A stretch of DNA of 64,000 bases from CAWDMW01 sp963803575 (GCA_963803575.1 CAWDMW010000002.1:124001-188000), one strand, 5' to 3'. Positions 18,140-27,923 are shown, numbered from the stretch's first letter. Numbers and translations are program-made. Notes: generated from the letters alone by a model not told the origin.

Positions 18140-19348
18140 ATGGAGCAACCTGTTACGCCCCGTTCTTACCCAACCAGCATCTGGATATTGTTGGGGCTGC
18201 TCATAGTGCTGCTGCTAGGGTGTGGTGGCATGATAAGTATGTTGTATCTTCAAGGTGAAGATAACGCGCTTGACGCTGTTAAAGACGGGCGTCGCATTCG
18301 CATACTTGTGAAATCCGGGAAAGTAGAAGGTAATATCAGTCAGTCCGAACAAACCGGACTCACGCGCGATGAGTACCGCGCTCAGCGATTGCAGCAACTA
18401 ACGGGAAGTACAAAAGAAAAGCAACTGACACCAGCCATGCCATCTGGCGAAAGCACTATAGAACGTCAGACACCTGTCAAACCATCCGTGCCAAACGTCA
18501 CGGCAGTTAAACGAGACATCACCTACCCGCTAAAGAATGCACCAACACCTGCGCTGCTGGAAACATTACCCAATGGCCTGACATTACCCGCTCGCAATGC
18601 AGACAACACCGTTGCCCCGTGGGAGCATTACAGTAAACCGTACAATAGCGATGGTTCACCACGCCTGCTTGCATTAGTTGTGACTGACGTTGGTATAAAC
18701 ACGCAGCAAACGCAGCAATTTCTTTCACTCGATGAGCGGATCACGCTAGCTTTCTCGCCATATGCGCCCGACTTGCGCGAGCAGGTGAATGCAGCGCGTA
18801 TGTCTGGCTTTGAAAGCTGGCTGATGCTTCCTTTGCAGCATAATAACTACCCGATCCATGATTACGGCCCTCTGACATTACTGAAAGAGGAAGAACCTGC
18901 CGATAACCTGCAACGTGTGCAAACGATGCTATCAAGCTCTGACGGTATTGTTGGGTTGCTTGGCACATTTGACGAACGGTTTAGCGCTGGCAAACAGATG
19001 GGCATTGTGTTTGACGAATTGCACAAACGCGGTATCTTACTCGGGCTACACACCAAAGACTTCAACCCCAAATTACATAGCTACATGGTGCAACATCTGC
19101 ACAGCCATATTAATGCCCGCACGGTTCCAGCGTCTACTAAACAACTTTTTCGTGATATTGAATCATACGTTCATTCCAAAGGAAATATCGCAGTGACATT
19201 GTCCGCTATGCCGAGTGTGTTGAACGCATTGGATGACTGGATTGCCACCTTGCCGGCCAATAATATACGGCTAGTACCCTTTTCCGCACTGGCTAAAGAA
19301 CAGCAAGCAACGTACCAACCCCCTGCGACAGCACAAGACGCTCCATAA
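18140..19348 (+). CDS. YibQ-like divergent polysaccharide deacetylase
   Basis: The 402-residue protein has one N-terminal transmembrane segment (about 13-35, IWILLGLLIVLLLGCGGMIS), a low-complexity linker and a C-terminal NodB-like barrel of the divergent deacetylase group (DUF610/YibQ). Motifs are LALVVTDVGIN, ITLAFSPYAPD, ESWLMLPLQ, GLLGTFDERF and GILLGLHTKDF. Catalytic metal residues of true deacetylases are only partly kept; for instance the usual DD is TD. The role is unknown, but the family is regularly found between ctpA and rppH, as here. It follows ctpA by 9 bases and overlaps rppH by one base. Confidence 0.85.
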   Translation: MEQPVTPRSYPTSIWILLGLLIVLLLGCGGMISMLYLQGEDNALDAVKDGRRIRILVKSGKVEGNISQSEQTGLTRDEYRAQRLQQLTGSTKEKQLTPAMPSGESTIERQTPVKPSVPNVTAVKRDITYPLKNAPTPALLETLPNGLTLPARNADNTVAPWEHYSKPYNSDGSPRLLALVVTDVGINTQQTQQFLSLDERITLAFSPYAPDLREQVNAARMSGFESWLMLPLQHNNYPIHDYGPLTLLKEEEPADNLQRVQTMLSSSDGIVGLLGTFDERFSAGKQMGIVFDELHKRGILLGLHTKDFNPKLHSYMVQHLHSHINARTVPASTKQLFRDIESYVHSKGNIAVTLSAMPSVLNALDDWIATLPANNIRLVPFSALAKEQQATYQPPATAQDAP

Positions 19349-19839
19349 TGTGCATGACAACTGACCTACAAAACACGCAATCAACAGAGCGTTACCGACC
19401 ATGTGTGGGGATGGTGGTTGTCAATGCAGATAATAATGTGCTGGTAGGCCAGCGGTTGGACTCCACTACGGAAGCATGGCAAATGCCGCAAGGTGGCATT
19501 GATGATGGCGAAACATCACAAGACGCAGCGTTTCGTGAATTGCGTGAGGAAATAGGCACGGATGACGTAACCATTATCACCCGGATAGATGACTGGCTTT
19601 ACTATGATTTGCCCGAAGCACTTTGCCACACATTATGGAAGGGGCAATATTGCGGCCAGAAACAACACTGGTTCCTCATGCGCCTAAACGGTGATGAAAG
19701 TGCCATCAATATCAACACCGCCCACCCGGAATTTTCCAGCACGGCATGGGTAGAACTTGATAAGACCCCCGATTTGGCAGTACCGTTTAAACGCGCCATT
19801 TACCGACAACTCGTCAAAGCGTTTTCACCGTACCTGTAA
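19348..19839 (+). CDS. rppH: RNA pyrophosphohydrolase (Nudix)
   Basis: RppH removes pyrophosphate from mRNA 5' ends and starts RNase E-dependent decay. The 163-residue protein begins (after a few extra residues) with YRPCVGMVVVN and has WQMPQGGIDDGE and the full Nudix box GGIDDGETSQDAAFRELREE, followed by IG. The C-terminal part has WYRYDLP-like WLYYDLPEAL and GQKQHWFLMRL. The ATG at 19348 overlaps the YibQ-like stop, so translation is coupled. Confidence 0.93.
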   Translation: MCMTTDLQNTQSTERYRPCVGMVVVNADNNVLVGQRLDSTTEAWQMPQGGIDDGETSQDAAFRELREEIGTDDVTIITRIDDWLYYDLPEALCHTLWKGQYCGQKQHWFLMRLNGDESAININTAHPEFSSTAWVELDKTPDLAVPFKRAIYRQLVKAFSPYL

Positions 19840-19917
19840 CGAATTTCTTTGCTTGAAGCCTAAGCCTGTTCTTTGCTATGGTACGTGCTTCATCCACTGA
19901 CCTTATTTCTTTGCCTT

Positions 19918-20580
19918 ATGCCTGTTGCCATCGCCCCATCCATCCTGTCTGCGGACTTTGCCTGTTTGGGCAGGGATATCACTGATGTGATTGCCGCAGG
20001 AGCTGACTATATTCATGTGGATGTCATGGATGGCCATTTCGTACCCAACTTAACCATTGGTTCCTGCGTGGTGAAAGCCATCAAACCCCATAGCACTGTG
20101 CCGCTGGATGTGCATTTAATGATTGAGAATCCGGAATATTATATTGAGGATTTTGCAGAGGCCGGTGCTGACATTCTCACCATCCATGCAGAAACAGGAT
20201 ACCACATACACCGAACCCTGCAATCTATCCGTGGTGCTGGCATGAAAGCCGGCATCTCGCTTGTGCCTGCCACGCCTCCGGAAGCCATCCATTACCTGCT
20301 CGATAGTGTAGATCTAATTCTGGTGATGAGTGTCAATCCCGGATTTGGCGGGCAGGCGTTCATCCCTTCCCAACTAGAGAAAATACGTACACTACGTCAG
20401 ATGATTGACGCATCAGGGCGTGATATTTTGCTGGAAGTTGACGGTGGAATCAATGCAAAGACTGCGCCAGATGTCATTGACGCCGGAGCAACTATACTGG
20501 TTGCTGGCTCTGCCGTTTTCACAGGCGACAAAGCCGACTATGCCACAAACATTCAACGTTTACGAGGCACGCAAGCATGA
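19918..20580 (+). CDS. rpe: Ribulose-phosphate 3-epimerase
   Basis: Rpe interconverts ribulose 5-phosphate and xylulose 5-phosphate in the pentose phosphate pathway. The TIM-barrel protein of 220 residues has APSILSADFACLG, the metal-site VDVMDGHFVPNLTIG, PLDVHLMI, VLVMSVNPGFGGQAF-like LILVMSVNPGFGGQAF, EVDGGINAKTAP and VAGSAVF. I start at ATG 19918 because homologues begin there; the open frame reaches back to 19873. I see no Shine-Dalgarno. Its stop overlaps gmhA in an ATGA arrangement. Confidence 0.95.
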   Translation: MPVAIAPSILSADFACLGRDITDVIAAGADYIHVDVMDGHFVPNLTIGSCVVKAIKPHSTVPLDVHLMIENPEYYIEDFAEAGADILTIHAETGYHIHRTLQSIRGAGMKAGISLVPATPPEAIHYLLDSVDLILVMSVNPGFGGQAFIPSQLEKIRTLRQMIDASGRDILLEVDGGINAKTAPDVIDAGATILVAGSAVFTGDKADYATNIQRLRGTQA

Positions 20581-21182
20581 AAGCATCCACTCCTTTTCCT
20601 CCACCACCACATATCCCCGACTACCGCGCCTGTGCGCGTGAACATACTCGCGTTGTGAGTCAGTTTTTTGATACCTCGCATGACAGGCTGGTAGCGTTAA
20701 CCGAGCATATCTCTACCCTGCTTCAACGCGGTAATCGCTTGTTGATCTGTGGAAATGGAGGTAGTGCCTGCGATGCAATGCATATCGCGGGTGAATTTGT
20801 CGGACGCTTCAAGCAGGAGCGTCAGGCACTAGCCGCTATGGCATTGTCTGCTGATAGTGGTATTATCACCGCCATTGCCAATGACTATCACTTTACCCGT
20901 ATATTTGCCCGTCAGGTGGAAGGACTAGGGCAACAGGGGGATATGCTGATTACCTTATCCACTTCTGGCAGCAGCCCTAATATTGTAGAAGCACAGGATA
21001 CCGCCATAGCTCGTGGCATGGATACCTGCCTGTTTACCGGACTAAAAGGACGCGAACGGGCAGAGCAACTTGATTTTGGTTTTGTGATAGATAGCACAGA
21101 CACCGCACATATTCAGGAATGTACCATGGTTGCCCTGCACGCTATCACAGAAGGGGTTGAAAACCGCTTGCTATGCGCTTAG
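20577..21182 (+). CDS. gmhA: Phosphoheptose isomerase
   Basis: GmhA converts sedoheptulose 7-phosphate to D-glycero-manno-heptose 7-phosphate, the first step of ADP-heptose synthesis. The 201-residue SIS-domain protein has ICGNGGSACDAMHIAGEFVGRF, AIANDYHF, ITLSTSGSSPNI and the later zinc/active-site region HIQECTMVALHAITEGVE. It is coupled to rpe (ATGA overlap), which fits because rpe feeds the sedoheptulose pool. With HldD and the GT9 enzyme it indicates a heptose-containing LPS core; the bifunctional HldE or HldC/GmhB steps are not in this window. Confidence 0.95.
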   Translation: MKASTPFPPPPHIPDYRACAREHTRVVSQFFDTSHDRLVALTEHISTLLQRGNRLLICGNGGSACDAMHIAGEFVGRFKQERQALAAMALSADSGIITAIANDYHFTRIFARQVEGLGQQGDMLITLSTSGSSPNIVEAQDTAIARGMDTCLFTGLKGRERAEQLDFGFVIDSTDTAHIQECTMVALHAITEGVENRLLCA

Positions 21183-21204
21183 TCTGTTTACGACTCACTG
21201 ACAC

Positions 21205-22812
21205 TTGAACCAACATGATATTATGGCGTTATCTTCCCTATTGCGGCTTACCGCCTACTCCAGCCTTCAAAAGCTCTACGCGCCATCTCACACACATTTC
21301 AGTAACACAAGCTATCAGCCAGACTGGCCGCTAACTTCGTCTAAAGGTCGTCAACTCATCAAGCGACAATTTCACTTTTGTGGCTATACCGTACATATGC
21401 CCGGTCGTATTCAATGGGTGATTCCCGAAGCAGGCACCGACTGGCACCGCGAATTTTTTGCGTATGGCTGGTTGCAAAGCGTCATGCATAGCAATAGTGA
21501 AAAAGTCGCAGGCAGCTTCGCCAGAGAATTTGTCAACGGGTTTACGCTTATCAAACGACAGGATGAACGGCACCCCTGCGCATGGGAAAGCGATGTGGCG
21601 GGGCAACGGCTGGCACACTGGCTCTATTATCAGGATTTCATCCTGCGTGGTGGAAGCAAGGCATTTAGCATACGTTACTACCGCGCATTGCTGGATCATG
21701 TCCAGAAACTCTATTACCGTTTATGGCGCACCCCGCTAGAACGTTCACCCAATGCCCTCAAAGGACTGATCGCAGCAGCTTGCCTGTTGCCAGATTGCCG
21801 GTTTCTGCTACCTGAATTATGTGTATGGCTAGATGATCTTTTGGTGCAGGATATGCATGATGACGGATCACATCGTTCCGCCAGTCCATCCCATCATTTG
21901 CACTTTTTGCTTAGCTGCATTGAAATTCATACGATGCTCACATATAGTCAACAAACCGATACAATGCCTGACAGCATGACTGATCTACGCCATGCTATTG
22001 CTCGTCTCAGTCAGGTGCTAACCTTCTATTGCCACGGTGACAACCGACTAGCGCTATTGCATGATAATATCATGGACTCTGCTGATCTGATTACGCACGC
22101 CATTCACAAGGCCGGAAAGATTAACCCTAAACGCACCAGCCTTACCAGCTTACCCAATGCAGGCTATATCCGGCTGGATAATCACACTGCCTGCCTATTT
22201 GTGCATGCTATGTCCCGTATTCCTCATACATGCGGCGCCATAGAGTTCTCGCATAAAGCAGAACGTATCTTTGTTCATTGCGGAACGTATATTGGTATGG
22301 ACTCTGACTGGCATAAAGCAACCCGTCAGGCTTCTGCCTACACTACGCTCTCAGGCTTTCCAGAAAATTCGGTACTGCCAGAACCCACACTTCGCCCACC
22401 AGAACATCAACTGGAAGAATATGCCACGTATCAGCAACTCCATATTCGTCATGCTCCTACCCCAAACATCCTGCATAACCGCACCTTGCAACTAACCCGT
22501 CACGGAGACAAACTCTCTGGCACGGATGCCATCACCACGCAAGATAACGTAGTGATGACTCGCCCTCTATATGCACGCTTTCACCTACACCCTGACATAC
22601 GCTGCACCATGCGTGATGATGCATGGCTGCTTTCCACCTTGTCCGGACAACAATGGTGTTTTAGCTGTTCGGTGCCGGAACATATCAGCATCGAAGAAAG
22701 TGTTTATCTAGGCGAGCAAGGCAAACCAAAGAAAACCCGCCAACTAGTCATCACCATTGCACCTGAAGCAGCAGGTACACCACTACAATGGGAATTACGA
22801 CATATTGCCTGA
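21205..22812 (+). CDS. Heparinase II/III-like protein
   Basis: The 535-residue protein (from TTG 21205; ATG 21223 is an alternative) matches the alphaproteobacterial heparinase II/III family, with an N-terminal alpha-toroid region (WHREFFAYGWLQSVM, LAHWLYYQDFI, EIHTMLTYSQQ) and a C-terminal beta region (NAGYIRLDN, FHLHPDIRC). No signal peptide is visible. The substrate is unknown; relatives are thought to cleave or bind acidic polysaccharides. It is 22 bases after gmhA, closing the operon before a terminator. Confidence 0.82.
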   Translation: MNQHDIMALSSLLRLTAYSSLQKLYAPSHTHFSNTSYQPDWPLTSSKGRQLIKRQFHFCGYTVHMPGRIQWVIPEAGTDWHREFFAYGWLQSVMHSNSEKVAGSFAREFVNGFTLIKRQDERHPCAWESDVAGQRLAHWLYYQDFILRGGSKAFSIRYYRALLDHVQKLYYRLWRTPLERSPNALKGLIAAACLLPDCRFLLPELCVWLDDLLVQDMHDDGSHRSASPSHHLHFLLSCIEIHTMLTYSQQTDTMPDSMTDLRHAIARLSQVLTFYCHGDNRLALLHDNIMDSADLITHAIHKAGKINPKRTSLTSLPNAGYIRLDNHTACLFVHAMSRIPHTCGAIEFSHKAERIFVHCGTYIGMDSDWHKATRQASAYTTLSGFPENSVLPEPTLRPPEHQLEEYATYQQLHIRHAPTPNILHNRTLQLTRHGDKLSGTDAITTQDNVVMTRPLYARFHLHPDIRCTMRDDAWLLSTLSGQQWCFSCSVPEHISIEESVYLGEQGKPKKTRQLVITIAPEAAGTPLQWELRHIA

Positions 22813-22845
22813 GGGCAACCATTGCATAATATTTTACGCAAAAAT

Positions 22846-22869
22846 AAAGGGAGCATGGTTGCTCCCTTT
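22846..22869. terminator. Bidirectional terminator between convergent genes
   Basis: A perfect 10-bp stem AAAGGGAGCA/TGCTCCCTTT has a TGGT loop. Reading minus, a T-rich stretch (TTTATTTTTG) follows; reading plus, the tail is TTTATATG. Confidence 0.75.
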
Positions 22870-22876
22870 ATATGAA

Positions 22877-23380
22877 TTATTGTGCCAACACTTCTGCAAG
22901 TGTGGCTTCATCTACTCGCCCTTGTTCAAGCAGTCCTTTCAACATAAACGCTTGAGAAGGAGTCAAGAGCTTCACGGCAGATACCATGATGATGTCCTGC
23001 CCATAAAGCTCAACTGAAACGTACTCAACGTAAGACGGTTGATTCACTTCAATTGCCCCGTATGTGTCTGTAGCATCAAAGTAGATGCTGCGTAACACTT
23101 CAGCCTCTGGCTTCCAGTCACACGGATGTCCTATGATTTGGGCAACCCTACGATCAGAAGTATTTGCCATTAAATAACTATCTTCATTTGTGTACTTCGA
23201 GGTAAAAACAACAATATCTTGCTGCGTTTGCCCCGAGCATATCTTTTCTATTGCATTAGATGCAGCAGATCCAACGTTAGCTATGTTCCAGATAATCACT
23301 CCGGTAATACCGAAAAACAAAACGAAGAACACACCTATAAAGAAACCTAAGCAACCAGCAACAGATTTTTGATCAGACAT
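22877..23380 (-). CDS. Unknown membrane-anchored protein
   Basis: The 167-residue protein has one strong N-terminal hydrophobic segment (about 8-35, GCLGFFIGVFFVLFFGITG) and a soluble domain with two further cysteines (KICSGQ, HPCDWKPE). The C-terminal helix ends RVDEATLAEVLAQ. No domain is recognised. Local base use is more AT-rich than in the neighbouring operon. It is downstream of lptD on the same strand but about 175 bp away, and that gap holds no gene. Confidence 0.7.
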   Translation of the reverse strand: MSDQKSVAGCLGFFIGVFFVLFFGITGVIIWNIANVGSAASNAIEKICSGQTQQDIVVFTSKYTNEDSYLMANTSDRRVAQIIGHPCDWKPEAEVLRSIYFDATDTYGAIEVNQPSYVEYVSVELYGQDIIMVSAVKLLTPSQAFMLKGLLEQGRVDEATLAEVLAQ

Positions 23381-23556
23381 AAGAATGAGTTGAACATCGA
23401 AACAACATGTTCCAAACCGTAGCAGTTTTTTTAAGGTAGGCTCACAATGCCTAAAATCAACATGGTACTATGTTAAACACAGTATAACCGCCCAGAAAAA
23501 ACGAAACGGTAAAGAAACAGATTGAATAATAATTGATTAACTTAAACAAGTCAACG

Positions 23557-25692
23557 TTAATTCAAATTCTTCAGCCCTACCCGCAAGGTCACGCTGGTGT
23601 CCGGTTCAAAGTCACGGTCACGGGTAAACTCTCGCACCACATTCGCTTGCAGCGTGATGCAATCATAATTCCAGACGGCTCCCCCACCGGCGATAACCAT
23701 GGCATCCAGCTCTAAATCACGACGACCAAACGCATTGAACATTAAGGAGCCCGTAGCGCGTACACTTACCGAAGCCGTTAAATCATTACGATCTTCTAAT
23801 ATGGCATCTTCATTCACCATGAAATGGTCAATCCCGACACCCACACGGCCAAGGCGATAATTCCCGCGCAATTCACTCTGGCGTAATTCCATATCATCGC
23901 TACCCAACCGGTAACGGTATCCGGCATACCCGGACGCTCCCGTATAGCTCACATCTCCGACAATATCGGAAGCATCGCGGCCAGCATCATTATTCACCGG
24001 ATAACGTGATTCACCATCCAGCTGCACTTCCTGCCCAATCATCGCCTGTACCCTGCTACCACTCGGCAGCACGCTATGAACGCGCACTCCTGCAATCGCA
24101 CGGCTACCTTCTTCAATACGGTCATATCCGGCGTAACGGTTATTAGAAAACAAATTCAGGTTGGTAAATTCTGGCGTTAAGCTATCATCATTCTCTATCG
24201 TATCGGGGTTATGCCCGCGAGTAGAAACTACTATACGCGCCATTGGCTCCACGGTAACCGCCGCACTAGATACCTGCGTCATTAACGGATACCGCCAGTT
24301 CAGGGCAGCGTGCGGCACCATGCGTGTGTCTGTGCCGTTATACTCACTACCATCACTACGCATTAAATCCGTGTGATGATACGCATCCACGCGCACGCCC
24401 GCATCAGCTTTAAACACATGTCCACCATCAGTAACGTAAGGCACGGTTATAGCGGTTTCGGTTGAGAAACGTTGCGTCTTGGTTCCTTCGTCACGTGTGA
24501 GTGCCATCACATTGGCATCTAATGTAGCGCGACTATTCATCCATAGCGGATCGCTTTCCAAATGCGTACTGGCAAACGGAATCACGATAGGTTCCTGATC
24601 CGGATCATCGGTTTCATCCAGCCCCTGAAACGCCAGCCCTTCCACCACCGTATAATCCCTGTCCTCAATACGCTCTGCATACGCACGTGACGTCAGTGTC
24701 TCGGCATTACTAAAGCGATACCGCCGCAAATACGTATCATCAGAGGCCCGATTAATATCAAACCCCCATTGCCAATGCTCGCTTAAGTTAGCGTTACCCG
24801 TAGCATTAATATGCCCGCGAAACTCATTACCCGCCACTTGGTCACCTGTGCTATTGTCACGTTTAGCGGGCAAGGTGCCACTACCATTAAATTGAAAATA
24901 ACCGTCATCTGTTAAATGTCGGTACTCCCCAATCATCACCAGCCCTTCTTTACTGGTCAGCCATGGCGTAATGGTCGCATCCTGATTCGGTGCAATATTG
25001 AGGTAATACGGCACACGCACGCCAAACCCTAAATTCGTTGATTGCCCATATTCAGGCCGCAATACTCCGCTTTTGCGATCAGCGTCAGGGGTTGGGTGCT
25101 GAAAATACGGGGTGTAACCCACCGGCACGCCCATCAATTCAAAGGTAGCATCACGATAGGTGATAGCCTGTTCTTCCGTATCAATCTTCACATTATCAGC
25201 TTTAATCTGCCATAACGGTGTGTCGCCTTCATACTTGTCACAAATTTTACAGGGAGAATAGACCGCCTGACGCAATTCCACCTGCGTGTCATTCAACCGT
25301 TCTGCCTGACGGGCGGCAAACGCGGAATCATCACTCAGGCGTGCTTTGAACTGGTTAATGACCCCTGTTTTCATCTCAGTTTCCAAAATCAGATTATCAG
25401 CAAACAACACATTTCCATCGGACTGCAACAGCGCAATATTGCCCTCCGCCCGGACAATATCTTGCTTGGGGGAATAATAAATAAGATCAGCTAGCAATAT
25501 ACGATCACCACGTACCACTTCCACACCACCACTAGCCGTCACCAAATCCTGCACACTATCATACGACACCATATCTGCTTCCATATAAAGCTGATCCTGC
25601 GGCGGTGCATCTTTTGCGTGTAACTCAAGACTGGACGCGGTTGCCACAAATAAAATAAATAAGAAAAAAGAAGTGGCGCGCAGCATCCGCAT
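23557..25692 (-). CDS. lptD: LPS-assembly outer-membrane protein LptD
   Basis: LptD forms the outer-membrane translocon that inserts LPS, with LptE as plug. The 711-residue protein has a signal peptide (cleavage likely after LHA, about residue 26), an OstA-like N-domain (about 30-140, MEADMVSYDSVQDLVTASG, RGDRILLADLIYYSP) and a long C-terminal beta-barrel. CKICDKYEGDTPLW, LMGVPVGYTPYFQHP and SGVLRPEYGQS are family signatures. The cysteines of CKIC resemble those involved in LptD disulfides. LptE lies at 59.3 kb. Here surA/pdxA neighbours, common elsewhere, are absent. Confidence 0.93.
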   Translation of the reverse strand: MRMLRATSFFLFILFVATASSLELHAKDAPPQDQLYMEADMVSYDSVQDLVTASGGVEVVRGDRILLADLIYYSPKQDIVRAEGNIALLQSDGNVLFADNLILETEMKTGVINQFKARLSDDSAFAARQAERLNDTQVELRQAVYSPCKICDKYEGDTPLWQIKADNVKIDTEEQAITYRDATFELMGVPVGYTPYFQHPTPDADRKSGVLRPEYGQSTNLGFGVRVPYYLNIAPNQDATITPWLTSKEGLVMIGEYRHLTDDGYFQFNGSGTLPAKRDNSTGDQVAGNEFRGHINATGNANLSEHWQWGFDINRASDDTYLRRYRFSNAETLTSRAYAERIEDRDYTVVEGLAFQGLDETDDPDQEPIVIPFASTHLESDPLWMNSRATLDANVMALTRDEGTKTQRFSTETAITVPYVTDGGHVFKADAGVRVDAYHHTDLMRSDGSEYNGTDTRMVPHAALNWRYPLMTQVSSAAVTVEPMARIVVSTRGHNPDTIENDDSLTPEFTNLNLFSNNRYAGYDRIEEGSRAIAGVRVHSVLPSGSRVQAMIGQEVQLDGESRYPVNNDAGRDASDIVGDVSYTGASGYAGYRYRLGSDDMELRQSELRGNYRLGRVGVGIDHFMVNEDAILEDRNDLTASVSVRATGSLMFNAFGRRDLELDAMVIAGGGAVWNYDCITLQANVVREFTRDRDFEPDTSVTLRVGLKNLN

Positions 25693-25745
25693 TACATGAA
25701 AAAACTCTAAATAATATCGCCGCCACCCTATCGTATACCCACCCC

Positions 25746-25830
25746 CTTGTAAAGCGGGATGCCCTGCAGTGGCAATTTTTCAAGGAGTAACCTAACTCCC
25801 CCCCTGCTCCCTAAGCAGGGGCTTTTTTTT
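25746..25830 (+). ncRNA. Candidate small RNA or antisense end with strong terminator
   Basis: On the plus strand a stem CCCCTGCT (25801-25808)/AGCAGGGG (25814-25821) runs into eight T (25823-25830), an excellent intrinsic terminator. It is preceded by GGAGT/ACTCC (25784-25799) and a looser CTTG/CAAG-closed structure from 25746. No plus-strand gene lies upstream: both neighbours are on the minus strand, and on that strand no T-run follows the stem. It therefore ends either an sRNA or an RNA antisense to lptD. I see no clear promoter. Confidence 0.4.
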
Positions 25831-25837
25831 GCCTATT

Positions 25838-26542
25838 TTACATCTGTCGCGCTTTATCACTATCAACTTGCGTTCTTTCACGCAGCACTTCTTTTGCCCA
25901 GGACATTTCTTCTGGCATTATGTTCACGACCTGAATAGGCGAAACTTCTGCAAAGCCCAAATCAATCATGGCTTGATGCACTACCTGTTTCGCTTCTGAC
26001 TCAAGCGGTTGCGTATCATAGGCATTGCTGCCATCAGGGGACATGGTTTGTTGCGCTAGCATTGCCTCTGCGCGCTCGGGATCACTCGCCATTTGATGAA
26101 CATGGTACCCCTCTTCAACTCCATACATCATCGCCATCTGATTATTATTCAATGCAAAGGGTGCTGTTTTACTCTGGATACTGATACCTTCGCCAATATG
26201 ATCTTCAATAAACTGGCGTGGGATACGAATGCTATACGTGTCTGCATTCGCGCAAGGGGTTTTCATATCCTCATCCGTAATAATAATGCTGGCTGGCTGT
26301 GTTCCGTACTTTTCTCGCACATAATTCACACCTGCTGCAAAACTATGACAGAAGTCGGAAAACTCCTGCTTTGTCATTTTCTCTGATAAACTTCCCATAA
26401 TTCCATCTAGTGACGGGTTTTGCACGTCTGTGATGGCGGTAAAGTATGCAACGGAATTATCACGTATTGCAGGTTTTTCCGTAATCTTCGTAAGGTATTG
26501 ATCTGATGTGAGGGGAGCAGTGGTCTGGGTCATCATAACCAC
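25838..26542 (-). CDS. Unknown soluble protein with an EExxxHxHQ stretch
   Basis: The 234-residue protein has no signal or membrane segment. Starts at 26542, 26536 or 26533 are possible. A conserved-looking stretch GVEEGYHVHQM (about residue 143) is followed 45 or so residues later by ESEAKQVVHQAM. The spacing of acidic and histidine residues faintly recalls zinc-metallopeptidase folds, but no canonical HExxH is present, so I leave the function open. It is divergent from nothing and lies downstream of bioA on the same strand. Confidence 0.7.
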   Translation of the reverse strand: MVMMTQTTAPLTSDQYLTKITEKPAIRDNSVAYFTAITDVQNPSLDGIMGSLSEKMTKQEFSDFCHSFAAGVNYVREKYGTQPASIIITDEDMKTPCANADTYSIRIPRQFIEDHIGEGISIQSKTAPFALNNNQMAMMYGVEEGYHVHQMASDPERAEAMLAQQTMSPDGSNAYDTQPLESEAKQVVHQAMIDLGFAEVSPIQVVNIMPEEMSWAKEVLRERTQVDSDKARQM

Positions 26543-26616
26543 ATTGTACCCTGTTGATTATCTATTGACCAGTCATAAACACCCGGTTGCTTATGACAGT
26601 TTTATTGAGCAAGCGA

Positions 26617-27879
26617 TCATAATTCCAATTCCTGCACCACCTGCACCACGCATTGCGTTAAGTGCGCCAGCTCTTCAGGCGCAATCACGTATGGTGGCAT
26701 GATATAGATAATATCGCGGTATGGACGCAACCAGCAACCCATTTCCCAAAACACGGAGCGCAAAGCAAACATATCGATGGATGCATCAAGCTGCACCACC
26801 CCAATGGCACCTTTTACACGCACATCCAGCACATGCGGTAAAGATCGCAATTCTGATAAAGCGTCTATAAAATGCGCTTCAATAGCCTTTACCTGTTGCA
26901 TACGTGGTTCCTGCTCAAACAAATCCAGTGACGCATTCGCCACCGCACAAGCTAGGGGATTCGCCATGAACGTGGGGCCATGCATGAGTGCTTTGCCCAT
27001 ATCATCATCATAGAACGCTTCATATACTTGCGCGCTGGCAAGGGTGGCAGCCAGCGTCATAATGCCACCTGTCAGCCCTTTCCCCACACACATAATGTCT
27101 GGCACAACATCCGCTTCCATGCACGCAAACATGGCGCCGGTGCGTCCAAAGCCTGTCATAATTTCGTCAGCGATGAATAACACATCATGATGCTGACAGA
27201 TATCAGCCACTGCGCGCAATATTTCATCATCATACATCCGCATACCACCTGCCCCCTGCACCAGCGGCTCCACAATGAACGCTGCCAGCCTATCGGCATG
27301 TGTCGCGATTTCTTCCTCAAACCCAGTCAAAGCATTTGGTGAGGCAGGCAGTGCCAGCGAGATTGCTTCCACCAAATGTGGTCGATATGCATGATGCATC
27401 CCACGCGCCGGGTCACTCACCCCCATTGCACCAAATGTATCCCCGTGATAGGCATGTTGCAGACACGCAAAACGCTGCTTGTGTGACTTGCCACGATTTA
27501 CCTGATATTGCAGTGCCATCTTCAACGCTACTTCCACCGCTGTAGAGCCGGAATCAGAGAAAAACACACGTGGCAAGGCATCATCCGTTAACGCACTTAA
27601 TCGCCTAGCCAACCGGTATGCCGGTTCGTGCGCCAATCCGGCAAACATCACGTTGGGCATTATATCCAATTGTCGTTTCGCTGCTTCTACCAGATGCGGA
27701 TGATTATGCCCGTGTGGCGTACACCACCAGGAACTCACTCCATCAATCAACCGCCGCCCATCTTCCAGCACAATATGGCACCCATCTGTATGCGACACCG
27801 GCAACGGCAGCGGCGCAATCTTCGCCTGCGCATAAGGCTGCCAGATGTGGTTTAAGCCGGAATCATACCAATCAGACAT
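26617..27879 (-). CDS. bioA: Adenosylmethionine-8-amino-7-oxononanoate aminotransferase
   Basis: BioA makes 7,8-diaminononanoate in biotin synthesis using SAM as amino donor and PLP. I start at ATG 27879 (MSDWYDSGLNHIWQPYAQ), giving about 420 residues. Motifs: HIWQPYAQ, DGVSSWWCTPHGHNHP, FFSDSGSTAVEVALKMALQY, HAYHGDTFGAMGVSDP, FIVEPLVQGAGGM, the PLP aspartate in LFIADEIMTGFGRTG and the PLP lysine in CVGKGLTGGIMTLAATL. The other bio genes are not nearby, so biotin synthesis is scattered or incomplete in this genome. Confidence 0.95.
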   Translation of the reverse strand: MSDWYDSGLNHIWQPYAQAKIAPLPLPVSHTDGCHIVLEDGRRLIDGVSSWWCTPHGHNHPHLVEAAKRQLDIMPNVMFAGLAHEPAYRLARRLSALTDDALPRVFFSDSGSTAVEVALKMALQYQVNRGKSHKQRFACLQHAYHGDTFGAMGVSDPARGMHHAYRPHLVEAISLALPASPNALTGFEEEIATHADRLAAFIVEPLVQGAGGMRMYDDEILRAVADICQHHDVLFIADEIMTGFGRTGAMFACMEADVVPDIMCVGKGLTGGIMTLAATLASAQVYEAFYDDDMGKALMHGPTFMANPLACAVANASLDLFEQEPRMQQVKAIEAHFIDALSELRSLPHVLDVRVKGAIGVVQLDASIDMFALRSVFWEMGCWLRPYRDIIYIMPPYVIAPEELAHLTQCVVQVVQELEL

Positions 27880-27923
27880 AATACAAAATAACGGGTAATA
27901 TCCTACCAAAAGCAACATAAAGT

